NCBI RefSeq assembly: GCF_033958435.1
Contig: NC_134146.1
Coordinates: forward strand, 27,488,501 to 27,552,500
Origin: Carettochelys insculpta
Taxonomy: Eukaryota > Chordata > Testudines > Carettochelyidae
Direction: 5' to 3'
Length of the DNA: 64,000 bases
In this document: one piece after another, positions 1 through 11,118 of the stretch
Layout of the letters: the number at the start of each line of letters is the position of its first letter
Numbering within the stretch: position 1 is the first letter of the stretch
Program-made: the position numbers and the translations under genes
The notes under the pieces: generated by a model
The model's database searches: none
Seen by the model: only the letters and a program-made list of their open reading frames with translations
Told to the model about the DNA's origin: nothing

Positions 1-218
1 CTCATAGGAATAAGGGGACTTCGAAGTAGGTGGGGTCCTTTTGAAAAGGAGCCCCATCGGGACGAGCCGCGTGGCGGCGAGGCGCGTCAATTTTGAAGTG
101 CCACGGCCGCCCGCATGCTAATGAAGCGCTGAATATGCATTTCAGCGCTTCATTAGTAAACTTCGAAATGGCCATTTGTGTGGCCATTTCGAAGTTTGGG
201 GCTAGTGTAGACGTAGCC
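1..218. mobile_element. Fold-back MITE, right half (cut by window start)
   Basis: The segment ends in AGTGTAGACGTAGCC, the inverse of the GGCTACGTCTACACT end seen at 15583. It also contains an internal hairpin in which GCTAATGAAGCGCTGAA is answered by the reverse complement around 140-155. At 218 nt it is half of the 430-435-nt full-length relatives at 15583, 44504 and 61837. Its first bases correspond to the centre of the palindrome (AGGAATAAGGGG). The three bases after the end are ATA, a possible target duplication. It is non-autonomous with no coding potential; the short reading frames across it are incidental. Confidence 0.8.
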
Positions 219-997
219 ATAAACTCACTTTTAGGCAATTAAGTAAGTGTGGATTTTCAAAACACCTCGGTGACATAGGACCACAAGTTTCATTGACTTC
301 AAACTAAAAACTCTGAAAAAGGAGTATATCTTGGTTGAAGAACTTCAAATTTCTTGACTGGGGGAAGTTCAATACCTTGGAAGGTGGTGCTGGTTACAAA
401 TATAGGAAGAACTATTTGCTTATCAGTTTTGTGTTTTCTGTTGTTCTTATAACCAGGACATTAATGCGGCCCTGGATTTGTCTTTTTGAGCACAGATGAA
501 TATTTAAGTTTAAGAGATATTTAAATAAAAAGTGGGAAGATGGGTAGAGCTCTGCAAATCCACAAATATCTGCTTTATATCCATGGTCCCCTTTTGCAGC
601 TTGGATGAGGCGACACATTTTGTATCCCTGCAGGGCCTCTGAAGATGGGATCATAATACCACAGAAAAATAGCATGGGGATTTAGAGGCAGATACTAAAG
701 CTGCATTTATGAAATGACTGGATGTGCCTCTTCAATGTACAAAACAAAACTAAAGTACCTGCTCAGCTTAACATACTCTGCCTTAACTCGTGAGCCTTCC
801 AATTCAAACTCTTCTCTCACTTTGCCCTGATTTGCATGATTGGAAACTTTCACTGCCAGACAAACAGAGTGGGGTAGTAAATGGTTTCTGACAGTTCACA
901 ATGTTTTCTGGATCTTCACTAAGACAAAATAGAGACATTTTGTTTTTCTGACTGAGACTTTCTCCACACCCTGCAATTGCCAATAACCTGGCAACTC

Positions 998-1060
998 CTA
1001 GAGCACTCACTTGGGATGTGCAAGACCTGAGTTCCAATCCCTACTCGAAATCAGGTAAAG
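998..1060 (+). repeat. tRNA-derived SINE head fragment
   Basis: The stretch has a run containing AGAGCACTCAC followed by GAGTTCCAATCCC, which resembles a pol III B box (GGTTCRANTCC). A second copy with the same order lies at 51188-51255. The similarity between the copies and the B-box-like motif suggest an old tRNA-derived SINE of MIR or turtle type. The body is not recognisable. Confidence 0.4.
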
Positions 1061-3737
1061 CAGGGATTTGAGGTCAGGTTGTCTTTAACGCTGGTGCGTA
1101 CCTTAATCCCAGGCTGTTAGCTACTCTGGAATGAGTAAAGAGTTCATGTGTTTTTCACATTCTCTTATATATTTTAAACATGAATTTCCATCCTGGATCC
1201 AAGAGAGCTTTCTTGATGAAAGTTTCAAATCTAGAACATTCCTGAGAACAGTGGAGAATCAGAAAGAACTCATGTCCGCAAACCACACAGATCTATATTA
1301 ATACTTCTTTTAGCCTTCTCAGGGCAGCCTCCTTGCTCTTATCAGGATCGCTTAAGATTCCCAGATGACTAATTTTGCTTGTGAACCAGGCAGAGCCGCT
1401 ACTCAATGAGTGCTATCACTTCTGTGCACTAACTTTGCGAAAAGTTTCAGTGGGAGCATGTTTGTGCTGCATATATCCTGATATTGTATGTGGTATTTCT
1501 CAGGCACCTGAGGGTCTACTCCTTATACATTGCCAGAAAGTTCTGTCCCTTGATTTGATTGCGCCATATGCTGACAATTACATTCTATAAAACTGCTTGG
1601 GAATTTATTCTCAGCTTTGAAGCAGTTTGAAATGTGGCTCTCGGGCCTCTGTTTCATTGAGTTAGCCACAAGGGAAGTCCTCAGGAGAATGGGCCAGCAC
1701 CATTACTTGCAGAGTCTTGTTAATGAAAGAATTAAGTTAATATTGCAGGCACGGGAAGTAGCTACAGCAAGTTACATTAGAAGGTGCCTTTCTCATAACT
1801 TCCTCAGGTTCCTTGTAGATGAAAATTGCCTGTTTAGTTTCAGTGCAGAGATGGTGGGGTATTTTGTTTTCGTGTTGAAGTGAGACAGTTCAGCCGATTT
1901 TAGAGTTATCTGGCTTGAGAACATGCTTCATACGTGTTTTGATCAAAACTGACCGTTTTGTATGTGTATATTAGATGTTTTCGAAACTCTTTATTAATAT
2001 GGCTTAAGGACAAAATCATTAAGGAATATTGTACTAAAGCTTGTAACCAGTGGGGCTGACAGCCACCGTAGGCCAAGGGGCAAAGTGGAAGAGGGACACA
2101 GCTCCCCTTCTAAGGGTGGACAACGTGTGGGCATGGTGAGGCTTAGGGCAGTCAGTCTTGGGGCCCCCATCATAATTATTCAGAGCCATGCGCTGACCAG
2201 CAACACAGTGCTACTGCTGCGTTTCAAGGGGGCTGGAGCTCTGGCTGCCACCACTGCTACCTTGTCCATGGCAGCAGCTGGAGCTCTGGGTTCTGGGGCA
2301 ACTGCTCCCTTCCACCACCCTCTCACATCCCTCCCGGTGGCAGTTATGCCCATAACATTCTCAAGCTGAACAGGGTTGGAGGAACCTTGTCATTTGTGGA
2401 CAGCTGTAGTGCTGCAGTTTGGATTATAAATGACTTTATCATTCCTACACATCCTGGAATTTAGTGGCGTAGGCGAATTCAAGTCAAAGAGTTCTGAGTT
2501 TTACTTCTTTATTTTTGCTTTATGATAAAAAAAATAATGAAGTAAGAAGGTTGTTAGAAAAATTAAACATTCACAAGTCATGAAATTCCCAAAGTAATTC
2601 ATACGATGTTAATGAAGCCTTATTATCTGGTTATACCAGTAAAGTAACAGAAGACACTGGGTATGGTTTAATCAGGTCACAACTTTATTATTAACTATCT
2701 GAAGGCACTTGGAAAATAAAAGTGTATAGTGCGGATAACTCCATGACAGGGACATCTCTAGGAGGACAGGGGGCCTGAGGTGTGGGCCCCAGGTCAATCA
2801 CCCTTGCCACATGCCCTACCTCTGCTTCACCCCTGTTCCACTCCATCCTGTAAGACTTGCCCTGTTCTGCCCCTTCCTGCCTCTCTCTTAGCTGGCTGCG
2901 ATCTGCTTCACCATGACGTCGGGCAGTGAAGTGCCCTGTGGTGAGAGCACTCTGCTTCCTGCTGCTGTGGTGAAGTGGGGTGCAGCTAGCTGTGGGGAAG
3001 GGAAGAGAGCAGGTTGCCAAGTTGCTCTGGCTTCCACTGCCATGGTGAGTTAGAGGGGCATCCCAGTGCTGTACAATGCCAGGCCCTCAGCTCCCACACC
3101 CTCTGTCCTTCCTATAGGACAGTTCAGGTGGCTGCCATGGGCCTGGAGCAGCAGATCCAAACTGTCCTATGGCTAGGATAGCTCTGCTTCATGATCATTT
3201 CAATAGCTACCCAGGGGGCTTTGATCTGCCCCTCATCATCCCCCTCCCCAATCCATCCTGGTTACTAGACAACCTGCTGCTGGGACCTTTTGAGCCATAA
3301 CAGAGCAGGGGCCATAGGAGACTAGAATCCCAAAGATTTCTGTGCCTTCAACAAACACCTCCTTTAAAACCCTTACCAAGTCATTTCTTGGATCCCTGTA
3401 TTCCTTCCCGGCAAAGTGAGAAATCTCTTTCCCTGCTGAGCTTATGCCTGTATACTCACCCCTCCCCCACTTTAGGGATGGTTCAGCATCCTCACAGTGA
3501 GCTGATCTCTATCTGCAGCAACCTCCCTGCCCCGATAGGCTACACAACGCCCCCTGCCCCGGCTTGAGTGCAGTGTCGTCTTTGCCCAATTTTGAAACCT
3601 GTTGTGGATGCAAATATTTACAGGAAATATTTTGTCCCTGCTATTACCTGTAAGAGCATCTTCTTACAAATAATAGTTCGAGCAGCTATTCAAGTACAGT
3701 AAACCCTTGGTTTAACAGACTAATGGGGGAGAGGGGT

Positions 3738-4794
3738 TGTAGCCAGACAGAGTCTCCCCCTTACAAGCCAGCTTGCTCGCTGCCCCCCCCCCACCGAGGA
3801 TCACACAGGGCACGGAAATGGCTGCTGACGGCACAGTCTTTGGTGCCCTCATTGAGGCCCAGATATGCTGGCTTATCGTGACCCTGAGAAGCAGAAAGTA
3901 CAGCTAGAAGGCTAACAGGCCAGACTGTCAGCATGAGAGGGGGGGGACCCTCAGAAATCACCCCAGCTGGCATTGATCGATATGATGCACACACACACAA
4001 CCATCCCAGAAGGGGACGTGCCCCGCCCACACAGAAAGAATGTCCTGTACTCCTAAATTGCTTATCTCCTGTCTTACAAGTGCAAATTAAGTAAGAAATG
4101 CCCTTGTAACAAACTGGCGTCACAAAGACAGACCAGTATGATCTGGCACCATAGATAAGAAAGAGAATACGTAACCCAAAAGGGGTATAAAAGGTGGGTC
4201 CAGCAGAACTCTAACTTTGAGTGCATTCCACCAACTACCTGCTGGTCGGGTCAGGTGATTGCCTCCCGAGGTCCACAGCTGGGGACGCCCAACCTCGTAT
4301 TCGTCTTTCCGCGGAATTGAGTGACCAATCCAGCTTGGCTACGCTGGTATCGAGAGACGCAGAGAGGGTAAGATACACCCATGCTAGGTCTCTGACTTTT
4401 TTTGTGCACAGCTAAAGAATTAGAGCTCTGTAACTAGTATCAAGATATCATTGTGTTAGATGGTAACAGATATCTTTGTATTGGATTGTAACGTAACTTG
4501 TTAACACCTGTACTTTGCTAGCATATAAGAAGTAAACAATAGCCTTTTGTAACCGCATGCTTATAACTGTAGCTTAAATAAACTTGTAACTAGTTAAGAG
4601 CCAAGCTTAACTATTTTGTTAACCCTTTTGTTACTGCAACACAGCCGGCACAACAAAAGAACTTTAACCGTTTGGTTACTACAGCCTGGCTGTGGGTGAG
4701 AGTGCTAGGAGCTGCCTCCTCTAACAGTAAAAAACTGGGTTGCTTAGGACCCAGGGGAGTACTTCACTGCACATTACCTGGCCACCGGTTAACA
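3738..4794 (+). mobile_element. Solo LTR of an endogenous retrovirus-like element
   Basis: The 1057-nt segment begins TGTAGCC and ends TTAACA (TG...CA). It is flanked by GGGGT on both sides (3733-3737 and 4795-4799), a perfect 5-bp target duplication. Inside are a TATA box (TATAAAA, 4186-4192) and an AATAAA signal (4577-4582) in the order expected for U3-R-U5 on the + strand. No internal gag, pol or env sequence lies next to it, so it is a solo LTR left by recombination. The class is uncertain; a 5-bp duplication fits gammaretrovirus-like or ERV-L-like families but does not decide between them. It interrupts the older pogo-like element. Confidence 0.7.
4186..4192 (+). promoter_or_regulatory. 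TATA box of the solo LTR
   Basis: TATAAAA lies within the LTR, preceded by GGGG and followed by a GC-rich stretch. It sits about 390 nt before the LTR's AATAAA, consistent with the retroviral promoter in U3. Whether it is active is unknown. Confidence 0.55.
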
Positions 4795-5539
4795 GGGGTG
4801 TTCATTAAACTTGGACTCCGTTAAATCAGAGGGCTTACAGAGAGCTGCTGCTCCAGGCCTTGTCCTCCCTGCCCAAAAAAATGGCCTCTACTCATCTGCA
4901 GCTGGAGGAGCCATACCCTAGTGTTGCGCAGCTGGAGGGGGTCCCACACTGCAACACACAGCTGGAAGGGCCCCATGCCATGCAGCGGGAGTTACCACCC
5001 AGGCTGTGCAGCTGGAGCTGCCAGACCCTGTTGCCTACCTAGAGGAGCTGTCACCTCCACCAGAGCCGCCACAAGCTTGTCCCACCAGGGGTGGGGATGT
5101 GTACAAGGGCCACCTGCCCACATACATGCCCCACCCCTGGTGGGAGGAGCATGTCACAGCTTGGGCCAAGGCGGCAGTCCAAGCAGCAGTGGCAGCTCAG
5201 GTAAGTCCCTTACTTCTTTAATTTTTTTTTTTTGAGGTGGGAAGGTGAGTTTTAGGATTTTACGGGCCCCAATTAAGTAGGCTTTGGAAACAGTGGGAGT
5301 CTGGCAGACGTCCATTGTTCCCAAAGTCTGCTAAATCAGGGTCCGTAAGATCGAGGGTTTACTGTAGCTTGAATATCTGGCTACTTGACATATAAGCACA
5401 ATCAGGTGTTAAGATATTTGGGCAAAATTTTAGCAATTGTTGTTTGCCTCACAAAGTTAGATGCACAGAGTGAGAGGCCCAGTTCTGCTTGAAAATGGTT
5501 TATTTTCCCTGTTTACTGTAAGCCTTAATGTATTTATTA

Positions 5540-5636
5540 AAAACAACAAGAAGTCCTGTGGTGCTTTATAGACTAACAGATTTTTTGGAGCATAAGCTTC
5601 TTGGGCAAAGACCCGGTTCATCAGATGCATCAGATG
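5540..5636 (+). repeat. Reptile SINE fragment
   Basis: The segment runs from AACAAGAAGTCCTGTGGTGC through GACTAACAGATTTTTTGGAG to GGGCAAAGACCCGGTTCATC and CAGATGCATC. The same modules occur at 34974-35098 (partly inverted) and 45905-45968. From memory this is a common interspersed SINE of turtles. The head of the element is missing here. The exact family name would need a library search. Confidence 0.7.
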
Positions 5637-6646
5637 TATTTATTGTTTGTTTTCAATGTATGAGAGAAGGTTTATGGGATGAGTAATGAGACTAATTTAT
5701 TATTGTGTGTGGAGCTGGCTGAAAATTTTTTGCCAACCTGCTTTTTCACTGAAAAAATGCTATTTTTATCACACTTAAACATTTTGGAAAATATTATTTA
5801 TTTTGATAAAATTCCTATAGAATATAATTTCAAAATTAAAAGAAACTTTTTCATTTTAGATTTTTAAAATTCTATTTTAATATTTCACTTTTATCTAATA
5901 TTTATGATTTTTCATTAATTTACAACCAGTGTGTAGTACTCTGTCAAAATGTCAAACAGTTGCAGGGCAACACAAACAACACACTCTGAAGAACAAGCAC
6001 TGGGTAAGCTCAAAAGTTTGCAAAACTGGCCCCCTTCTGGCTAGTATTCTGGGACCAACATAGCTACAACAATGGCACATCATCTTAACCTAGTGGCTTT
6101 CCCAAAGACACACAATGCATCAGTAGCAGAGATTGGAATAAAATATTGAATGCCCAATTCCTGTTACGTTACTCTGACAAACTGTGTAACCTCTTCATCC
6201 GCAAACCTCTCTTTTGGCTTATCCCAGCTTGCAGTAAATCTTTGCATAAAGAATTTGATGAGATGTTCTCTGCAGAAGAACCTGAAGCTTTATGGGAATG
6301 CAAGGAGATTCTTTGACTTTCTTTGGGGCCTTTAAAAATATTTTGCCTTTACCTTTCACTCTCTTTCCTCTATTTGTTTAAATATAGAATGCCAATCAGT
6401 ATTTTATTGCCATTGTTTTGGCACAGTTGCAAAATGTTAACTTTCTCAAAGAAGTTTTCATTTGTATATTTTTAAGTTGTTTCTGTATCACACTGTCAGA
6501 TACTGTGTATGTTGAATGTAATCAGAAACAATTAGTGCCAGCTTTTGTTGAATATATATCCTGTATTAACTACACATACAAATATTGTGGTAGAACGAAA
6601 AGAATAAACTGATATTTATGCAACCTCAAGAAAATAGGTAAAAGTA

Positions 6647-6963
6647 CAGGTTGAATCACTCTAGTCTGGCATTCTCTCATCCAGCAATATCCAGAATCTG
6701 GCATGATTTTAGTTGGCCAGATAACCACCTATCGTGTGTGGTCAAGTTTCCCATGGTCCCATAAAGTTTGTTTACAGCTGCTAGTCCTGGCTGTCAGGAC
6801 TGTTACTTAGCTCTAATTTACCCCTAAATGTCTTCTTAGGGCCTAGTAAGAATGGAAGTGTTGGTGATGCTGCTAGACAATACCAACCTCCCATGGTCTG
6901 GCAAATTCACTTGTTTAGCATCAGTTAGGTCCCAAGAGGGCCAGACTAGAGAGTTTCAATCTG
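6647..6963. mobile_element. TA-flanked MITE (CAGGTTGAA family), copy 1
   Basis: The 317-nt element begins CAGGTTGAATCACTCTAGTC and ends GACTAGAGAGTTTCAATCTG, with inverted ends and TA on both sides (6645-6646, 6964-6965). An internal stretch (CTAATTTACCCCTAAATGTC) recurs in reverse complement in the copy at 43262-43568. The termini and TA duplication indicate a Tc1-mariner/pogo-type non-autonomous element. Confidence 0.75.
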
Positions 6964-7653
6964 TAATACAAACCGATTCTTTGGAGAAATCTTTAGAGAA
7001 AATTAGATGTAAGGCAGCCTTTAGGGTAGAAAATGTCAATGGACAAATATCTCTTGGCATGATCATTTATATGTATAATATATTGTGCATGTGCAGTTTT
7101 TAGATGCAACAAAAATGCACTCAATTTATCTAGGTACCAAAGGTAGCTTCATACCATCTTCTTCCCCACTTCATCATGATGCTAGCTAGAGATAATTTGG
7201 CCTGGGTGTAACTGGGAGCAGTCTCACAGGTGCTGTGAGCTATACCTACTCTTAAAGGTTCTCTGAGGCCCCTGCACTGTCTGAGAATTGTCCTCGTCTT
7301 AATATATAGAGCTGGCTTTATGCACGATCTGGGAATTTCCCAATGTAGGGGGTATGCTGTGCTGCCTGCTTATTGCAGCTTTAAGTCACCTTTGTCCGAC
7401 AAAAGTGCAGAGGAACCTGAGGCTGGGCCAGTGTAATTAATTATTAATCTGGTACAACACATGTATGCAGTACTTTGCAAAATATCTATAACACAAAGTT
7501 CAGAATGTTTTGAGGCTGCTTTTGTAAAATCTGCTACTCTTCTCATTGTAGTGATCCAAACGTACGGTATAGTCCTTATTCTCTTAATAGAAAATGAATA
7601 GAAAAATATTATTTACCCTTTTGTTGGTATATTGAGGGATGCTTCTAGCTATA

Positions 7654-7752
7654 CAGTAAACTCTCATATCCACCATTCTATGATCTGGAACCCCCAAATA
7701 ACCAGCATTTTAACCATAAGTGAATTTTAATTACATCTTCCATAAGTACAGT
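7654..7752. mobile_element. TA-flanked pogo-like MITE fragment
   Basis: It begins CAGTAAACTCTCATATCC after TA at 7652-7653. The end matches the CAGTAAACCC and CAGTAAATGC ends at 3697 and 58279. The right terminus is not recognisable, so it is a truncated copy. Confidence 0.5.
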
Positions 7753-7784
7753 ATAATGAAAGTAAATGCCAATAAATATTGTAT

Positions 7785-8037
7785 GGCTGCATCTACACTG
7801 GCAAGTTCGTTCAAAAAAACGGGCCTTTTCCGAAAGAACCTGCAGAGTGTCTACACACAAAATGCATTCTTTTGGTCTGAAATCGAAAGAAAGCAGCAAT
7901 TTTTCTGGTTGCCCTCTTCCTCTCCCAGATGTGGAAGAGTGCCTTTTTGTGAAAAAATCTTTCAAAAAATGTGTGCAGACATCCCAGTGGCCCCTTTTTT
8001 TCAAAAGAGCAGTCCTCGTGGCACTGGATGGATACAG
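7785..8037. mobile_element. Short MITE related to the GGCTRC fold-back group
   Basis: The left end reads GGCTGCATCTACACTGGCAA, close to the GGCTACGTCTACACT ends of the fold-back family. The right end (GGCACTGGATGGATACAG) is a weak inverse of it. Inner arms with TTTTTTTCAAAAGAGC and TTCGTTCAAAAAAACG are partly complementary. Open reading frames across it on both strands are mirror images of the palindrome, not genes. Confidence 0.5.
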
Positions 8038-9201
8038 GTTTGGAGTGCATGTTTTGTATGTGTTTACCAGTTATTCTACTCAGAAATCGAAAGTATGGTC
8101 TCTGGGTTGAATTCCACTCTCAGTTATAGTCATTGAATTCAGGGGAGTAGTGGACTTACTTCAATTTTACACGAGTGTGACAGCACAGAATTTGTTCTTA
8201 TAGTCCTGGTTGAGCTTCTGCACAGTTTTAAGTTCTCCTTGCAAGTTGCAGAAGCCTCTGAAGGCTTCATTCATTGGCTTCAATATCCAGGGTGCTGAGA
8301 TTGTTTGTTTATTTTTTATTGACTGTCTGGATGGGCAACCTCTTTAGCTTTACCAGAAATAATTTTTGCTGTTATCAGGGGTCCGCTGACCCCTGGGCAA
8401 GGTGAGGGAGCTAGGTCCCCACACCCAGCAGGGCGAGGTCATGGATTGAAGCCAGCCCTCAGTGCCACACGAAGCATCCCAGCCCTGAGAGGCACGTGGT
8501 GTGGAGCTCTGACAATGATTTAAAGGGCCTGGGAACAAGCTACCACCATGCTGCTGAGAAACTCGGGCCCTTTAGACTCACCAGGCCCTGGGCAGCTGTC
8601 CCCTTCCTCCCTCCCATTGGTTGGCCTGTTTGTTATGTTCTGATCTTGGATTTTTTTCATGCTAGTATAACTTCCTCACCTCGTTACCTATTTACTCTAG
8701 AATTTGTGTCCATGATGTTTAACAATGCCTGTATGTAAGGGTACTGTCTCTCGCCCACTGAGATCAGTCTCATTTGTGGATGTTTGTGCACACCTCAAGT
8801 TCACACATGCACACAAGAGCATCTTAGATCATAGATGCGAGATGCTTCCATAACACAGCCATGTGGGAATGCTGATTTGTGGCCATGCTACTGATAGAGT
8901 CAAAGGTCAGTTGTACAACTGCCACAAGTCATATGCATGTCAGATTTGCCCGCTACAGAAAAATGAGTGGAGGCTTAAAATTGAATCCCATCTTAATGGA
9001 CTTTTTACTAAATGAGTGCATTAAAATTCCATATACATGCCGTGTATTTCTTAGCTAGAATACTTTGTTGAAATGAAAAGCAAAAATATGATACTATTAT
9101 GAGTAAAATAACAATCAGAAACAGCCACTTTAGAGTATGTGCTAGAAGTTAAGACATTAACTAGTATAAACATTAAAGAGTTGCTTCATTTTTTTTTCCA
9201 G

Positions 9202-9402
9202 CCAATGTTTTCAGTTGCACCAAGTTTAGCCACCAATGCATCAGCAGCCTTTAATCCTTACCTGGGGCCTGTCTCTCCAAGCTTGGTCCCAGCAGAGATC
9301 TTACCATCCGCACCGATGCTGGTTGCAGGGAATCCTGGTGTCCCTGTTCCCGCAGCTGCTGCCGCTGCTGCACAGAAATTAATGAGGACAGACAGACTGG
9401 AG
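9202..9402 (+). CDS. MBNL1: MBNL1 exon (201 nt): Ala/Pro-rich linker between zinc-finger pairs
   Basis: The exon starts after TTTTTTTTCCAG and ends at CTGGAG|GTAGGA, in phase 0 at both ends. It encodes 67 residues beginning PMFSVAPSLATNASAAFNPY and ending QKLMRTDRLE. In MBNL1 this segment is the flexible linker between the tandem zinc-finger pairs 1-2 and 3-4. It contributes to RNA binding and to splicing activity. Features visible are a Pro/Val-rich stretch (GPVSPSLVPAEILPSAP) and a run of seven alanines before QKL. The next residue, Val, begins zinc finger 3 in the following exon. Compared with human as I remember it, LPSAP replaces LPTAP and LVAGN replaces LVTGN. Reading past the donor gives intron-encoded residues and a stop, so an exon call is preferred over one continuous frame. 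Confidence 0.95.
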
Positions 9403-9861
9403 GTAGGAAGTAATATGTTTTATAACCTGTTACTAATCTTATGCATTAGTCTCCTGAATCTTCGCTGCTGTTCTTGTGAAGGAAACTAACAGCACATGAG
9501 TTATAATCCAGACCTGTGATTATGACAAGGGTAGAAGAAGGAGTGAAGAAGCCCAGGGGCTGTGGTGGGGGAAGGGAAAATGAGCACCTTCCAGCCCTGG
9601 GCCTCAGTGGATGTCACAGAACATCGTCCTCCGAAAGAGGTCAAATTTGAATTCCTTTGCATGCTCTGATGCAGACAGTTCACATGATGTCTTGATAAAA
9701 GCCTCTGAGCAGGATGCAACGTGACCTTCATGCAATCACTTAATAACACATAATGCTTTTCTCGAATAGATGCCACTCAAACCTTTTAAGATTTGCTAAA
9801 CCAAACATTAGAGTAGCAGGACCCAGGAACTATGTTAATGGATGTGATGATAGGTGTAGAT

Positions 9862-10206
9862 CAGTGGTGCCCAAAAGCAATTTCACAATCACACAGGCCC
9901 CTCCCTCCACAGCCAGGCAACAGCCCCCTACTCCCAAAGATTACTCACCAGAGCCGCGCAAGCAAGCAAGTAATATGCCGCCATGCCCATGAGTGAGCCG
10001 TGGCTGGAAATGGTGCTGCGGCGCTTGCATACCAGCCGTGTAACAGGCCACTGCCACTGGCCCTGCAGAAGGAGCCACCTCCACTGCTGCTGCCCTGTGC
10101 TTGTTCCACAAAGTGGTGGGGCACATGCATGAAGTGTGCTCCATTCATCACACCACGGTTTCCTGTTCACTACGTGTGGTGAATGGGAAGCATATTGGAC
10201 ACCATG
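9862..10206. mobile_element. hAT-type MITE, copy 1
   Basis: The 345-nt GC-rich element starts CAGTGGTGCCCAAAAG and ends CATATTGGACACCATG, imperfect inverted termini of CAGTGGTGTCCAA type. It is flanked by a perfect 8-bp duplication GTGTAGAT (9854-9861 and 10207-10214). An 8-bp duplication is diagnostic of hAT elements. It has no transposase; overlapping frames on both strands are GC-rich artefacts. A relative lies at 14404-14853. Confidence 0.85.
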
Positions 10207-10242
10207 GTGTAGATAGTCAGGGCTTGGTGTGGTAATACTTTA

Positions 10243-11118
10243 CAGAATCACAGGGCTGGAAGGGACCTCAGGAGGTCATCTAGTCCAGCCCCCTGCTTCA
10301 AGCAGGATCAACCCCTACTAAGTCATCCCAACCAGGACCTTGTCCAGCCAGGACTTAAAAACCTCAGGGGATAGAGAATCCGCCACCTCTCTAGGCAACG
10401 CATTCCAATGCTTCACCACCCGCCTGGTGAAGTAGTTTTTCCTAATATCTAACCTAAAGCTCTCCCTCTTCAACTTCAAACCATGACTCCTTGTTCTGCC
10501 ATCTGACACCCCTGAGAACAGTTTCTCACCCTCCTCTTTAGAGCTCCCTTTCAGGAAGTTGAAGGCTGCTATTAAATCACCTCTAAGTCTCCTCTTCTGT
10601 AAACTAAACAAGCCCAAATCCCTCAGCCTATCCTCATAGGTCTTGTGCTCCAGCCCCTTAATCATTTTTGTTGCCCTTCACTGAACCTACTCCAGCAGAT
10701 CCACATCCTTTTTATACTTGGGGGCCTAAAACTGGACGCAATATTCCAGATGTGGCCTCACCAGTGCCGAATAAAGAGGAATAACTACTTCTCTAGATCT
10801 GCTCGAAATGCTCCTCCTAATGCACCCTAGTATGCAGTTAGCCTTCTTGGCTACAAGAGCACACTGTTTACTCATATCCCGCCTTTCATCCACTGTAAGC
10901 CTAGGTCCCTTTTCATCGTACTGCTGCTGAGCCAGTCGGTCCCCAGCCTGTAACAATGCTTGGGATTCTTCCGCCCCAGGTGCAGGACTCCACACTTCTC
11001 CTTATTGAACTGCGTCAGGTTTCTTTTGGCCCAGTCCTCCAATTTATCCAGGTTCCTCTGGATTCTCTCTCTACCCTCCAACAAATCTACCTCTCCCCCT
11101 GGTTTTGTGTCATCCTAC
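10243..11118 (-). mobile_element. CR1 LINE, 5'-truncated 3' end (reverse strand)
   Basis: Read on the reverse strand, this is the last 0.88 kb of a CR1 retrotransposon. It starts in the region just after the polymerase core (GATGACACAAAACC) and continues through [40 protein letters not shown] and FNFLKGSSKEEGEKLFSGVS to the 3' tail. The tail CTAGATGACCTCCTGAGGTC and CCAGCCCTGTGATTCTG is typical of reptile CR1. The frame is broken between about 10665 and 10872. It matches the region 56200-57050 closely. 5' truncation is the normal outcome of CR1 insertion. Confidence 0.92.

Larger units (their letters stand above)
3697..5364. mobile_element. pogo/Tigger-like non-autonomous DNA transposon (interrupted)
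   Basis: The left end reads CAGTAAACCCTTGGTTTAAC and the right end GATCGAGGGTTTACTG, giving CAG...CTG inverted termini. TA dinucleotides flank both sides (3695-3696 and 5365-5366). CAG...CTG ends with TA duplication are typical of pogo/Tigger elements of the Tc1-mariner group. Removing the LTR at 3738-4794 leaves about 610 nt without a convincing transposase frame, so it is probably a MITE-like derivative. Short open frames at 4860-5235 are GC-rich low-complexity sequence, not a recognised protein. Related TA-flanked elements lie at 7654 and 58279. Confidence 0.75.
219..9201 (+). other. MBNL1: MBNL1 intron (partial) upstream of the 201-nt exon
   Basis: Intronic DNA ending in a T-rich tract and the AG at 9200-9201. 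It contains a tRNA-like SINE head near 998, a solo LTR nested in a pogo-like element (3697-5364), a SINE at 5540, a 317-nt TA-flanked MITE at 6647, a truncated relative at 7654 and a MITE at 7785. GC-rich patches at about 2050-2370, 2690-3590 and 8375-8625 look like decayed repeats. The patch at 2050-2370 resembles the one at 12310-12510. I saw no conserved exon-like sequence in the remaining AT-rich DNA. Confidence 0.7.

Noticed and set aside
4221..4415. A short frame in the LTR as a retroviral protein
   Set aside because: It lies in the probable R/U5 region between the TATA box and the poly(A) signal, and has no recognisable domain.
7678..8136. Overlapping frames of 79-138 codons on both strands
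   Set aside because: They cover a partly palindromic MITE, so both strands give similar peptides; there is no sign of a real gene.
9139..9489. Reading the 201-nt MBNL1 exon as part of a continuous 116-codon frame
   Set aside because: The conserved peptide starts exactly after a TTTTCCAG acceptor and stops exactly at a GTAGGA donor; the outer residues are intronic.
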